Assembly: GCA_026129135.1 (NCBI GenBank)
Contig: JAHCIQ010000003.1
Coordinates: 1-64,000 of the forward strand
DNA length: 64,000 nucleotides
DNA from: Cyanobacteria bacterium TGS_CYA1
GTDB taxonomy: Bacteria > Cyanobacteriota > Vampirovibrionia > Obscuribacterales > Obscuribacteraceae
Direction: 5' to 3'
Below the pieces are notes generated by a model. That model was not told the DNA's origin, ran no database searches, and was given only the letters and a program-made list of their open reading frames with translations. Made by a program: the position numbers and the translations under genes. Below, piece after piece: positions 62,646 to 64,000 of this stretch. How positions within the stretch are numbered: the stretch's first letter is position 1; each line of letters begins with the position of its first letter.

Positions 62646-63203
62646 ATGTTCAATAAATCAGCTCTGATCTTTGCAACTCTGGCAATTTCGTTTGTTTCCT
62701 TCACTCAAGCAAGTTACGCACTAGATACCTGGGAATTTAAAACCGGCAAGGGCGAGTCAGTACTGGTTAAGAAAGGATTATTCGGTACCAGAACAGTGCG
62801 CTTGCAAGATCGACTCGGCAATGGTTATGAATCTGACAATAGCTTTTTTGGAAGTAAAAAAAATGCTGTTAGCATAATGGGGAACGGTGTGTCGGTTGAG
62901 AAAAATATTTTTGGTCGTAACTCTATTCAGGGCTCGACAATTTTAGGCGACCGCATTCAGACTAAACGTTCGTGGTTTGGCTTGGGACCACGTAAAACTT
63001 CTATAGATGTGAGTGGCGTGACCAGTCTGGCAGAAAAGCTTCTCACTAAAAAACAGGCTCCTTTGGGGCTTTCGTCGCCTGCTCCCACAAAAGGTTTGGT
63101 CGATCAAAAAACTTATTCCGATATCGGATTAGATTCTAACTTGGAGGGGCAAAGCGGCGGAAACCCTGCTGCATTGCCTGATTCGGACGGACCCATAAAT
63201 TAG
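62646..63203 (+). CDS. Exported protein with repeated beta motif
   Basis: A 185-residue protein with a signal peptide (1-25) and a mature part built of short repeating strands each containing FG/GLFG (VLVKKGLFGTRTVRLQDRLG, DNSFFGSKKNAVSIMGNGVS, NIFGRNSIQGSTILGDRIQT, KRSWFGLGPRKTSIDVSGV). This looks like a small repetitive beta protein. AAAGAAATGAGG lies upstream. Its stop codon overlaps the end of the GNAT pseudogene on the other strand. Function unknown. Confidence 0.75.
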   Translation: MFNKSALIFATLAISFVSFTQASYALDTWEFKTGKGESVLVKKGLFGTRTVRLQDRLGNGYESDNSFFGSKKNAVSIMGNGVSVEKNIFGRNSIQGSTILGDRIQTKRSWFGLGPRKTSIDVSGVTSLAEKLLTKKQAPLGLSSPAPTKGLVDQKTYSDIGLDSNLEGQSGGNPAALPDSDGPIN

Positions 63204-63578
63204 CTAAGTGATTTACTCATGAAAAAGCATGGCATTAATCTGCCCGAGGCTAATTTGTGATTTCCTTCGCCATCTACGACATAGCCATTGCGTAAATAGA
63301 ATTCTTTTGCATTCAATGAAGAATGCAGGGACAATCGGGCAAGACCTTGATGCTTTGCATTTGATTACGAGCATAAAGGCTTTATCCGGGTTGTCTCTTA
63401 ATTTTTCCAAGAGCAATAATTCGCGATTCAATTAGGAGAGAGGTGACCATTCATCAAGAATTTCTTGAGCGTAAAACGAACTGGCGCCTTTATGTACTGC
63501 ATTTTGATGCACAGAAATAATGCCTTGCGCATCTGAGACCACGGCTTCTCGAATTGACCAGTTTTCTGATTCATTCAT
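63200..63578 (-). pseudogene. Broken GNAT acetyltransferase gene
   Basis: The ATG at 63576-63578 opens a clear GNAT start (MNESENWSIREAVVSDAQGI, then ISVHQNAVHKGASSFYAQEI), which meets an in-frame TAA at 63432-63434. The same frame goes on (NRELLLLEKLRDNPDKAFML). The C-terminal GNAT part is in another frame at about 63330-63200 (ARLSLHSSLNAKEFYLRNGY). So there is a nonsense codon plus a deletion with frameshift that removed the acetyl-CoA binding region. The start overlaps the stop of the upstream TPR-like gene (ATGA). Confidence 0.8.
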
Positions 63579-64000
63579 TTGCTTTTTTGCAAACTCTTTT
63601 CGAGAGCGCTTGCATCTTGTGTTTTGCCCAAGAGTTTCAAGACAGCGATTCGATTTAAAATCGCATTGGTGTAGAGATCTTTTTCTTTTGGCATAGAAGT
63701 AAGCAATTTGATGCTGGTAGCATATTCGCTATCAGCTTGTTCCAGATGGTTTTTGGAACGATAAAAACTTCCAAGGTCTAAATGTGCTCTTACAATCGCT
63801 AACTTGTCTTTTTTTTGTAATTCGAGTTTGGCAATTTTTTCTTTGAGCGTTTTTTCTGCCTCAACAAAGCAAGTCGGATCCTCTTTTGGGGGAGGATTAT
63901 AGACTTCGCCTCTCAACTGGGTGAACTTCTCTGAGTCTGTTTCTGGCTTGGAAACGGGTTTGTTCTCCGGCTTATTTTCTGGTTTCTTCTCAGGTTCGGG
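63575..64000 (-). CDS. TPR-like protein, 5' end beyond the window
   Basis: The frame stays open to base 64000. The visible part is a Lys/Pro/Glu-rich stretch (EPEKKPENKPENKPVSKPET) followed by EKFTQLRGEVYNPPPKEDPT, and TPR-like helices (LAIVRAHLDLGSFYRSKNHL, YTNAILNRIAVLKLLGKTQD). A start at 63916 used by simple frame finders is internal (TTG). Probably an exported TPR protein like others nearby. Confidence 0.75.
   Translation of the reverse strand, partial: PEPEKKPENKPENKPVSKPETDSEKFTQLRGEVYNPPPKEDPTCFVEAEKTLKEKIAKLELQKKDKLAIVRAHLDLGSFYRSKNHLEQADSEYATSIKLLTSMPKEKDLYTNAILNRIAVLKLLGKTQDASALEKSLQKSK

Overview
The window reads as one stretch of a Gram-negative chromosome of moderate GC. It carries a complete RND pump with outer-membrane factor and periplasmic adaptor, a cytochrome bd oxidase, and many small proteins with Sec signal peptides. 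The mix of exported TPR proteins, giant repeat proteins, lone FtsH-exterior-like domains, vWA proteins and IPT/TIG proteins recalls Obscuribacterales (Vampirovibrionia, 'Melainabacteria'). That placement is an inference from style only; no rRNA or marker gene is present.

Layout. 1-11990 (minus): the 5' three quarters of one giant protein gene. Its 3' part is an array of about 70 nearly identical 63-bp (21-residue) repeats that runs off the left edge and is broken by two clusters of small indels. 12.2-13.8 kb: a RES/Xre toxin-antitoxin pair preceded by a lone AbrB-type antitoxin. 13.8-24.8 kb: small membrane and exported proteins, a Cys4 protein with a membrane segment, a DUF2252 protein next to a PD-(D/E)xK-like protein, an IPT/TIG protein, a HExxH putative metallopeptidase and bacterial PH-like membrane proteins. 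24.98-26.7 kb: an exported GH13 alpha-glucosidase. 27.8-35.6 kb: an exported VirB10-like protein, then an adaptor-pump-outer membrane factor operon. 35.6-37.3 kb: FtsH-exterior-like and vWA proteins.

37.3-41.25 kb is the accessory island: an IS3-family (IS407-type) element, a 'mobile mystery' A/B locus (Xre regulator plus Fic protein), and an mqsA antitoxin gene whose mqsR partner survives only as an in-frame N-terminal remnant. The two TA loci are unrelated in their proteins but share a homologous leader of about 230 bp, with a hairpin whose stem keeps pairing through compensatory changes. In copy A that leader is interrupted by about 404 bp. This is the most unusual structure in the window.

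41.25-64 kb is mostly minus-strand operons: TPR/DUF3142/CGP-motif protein; DUF4153-type membrane protein; cydA-cydB-TPR; and a run glycine-zipper protein, TPR protein, RGG-repeat protein with an RHH-like segment, two tandem COG3910-type ATPases and an exported caspase-fold protein. On the plus strand are an exported UPF0145 (YbjQ-like) protein overlapping a PDZ-like/vWA protein, an M24 aminopeptidase followed by a second IPT/TIG protein, and a small exported protein. The right end holds a broken GNAT acetyltransferase gene and a TPR-like gene cut by the window edge. Many genes appear to start at GTG or TTG, and several ORF starts are moved inward here to an internal start with a better ribosome site.
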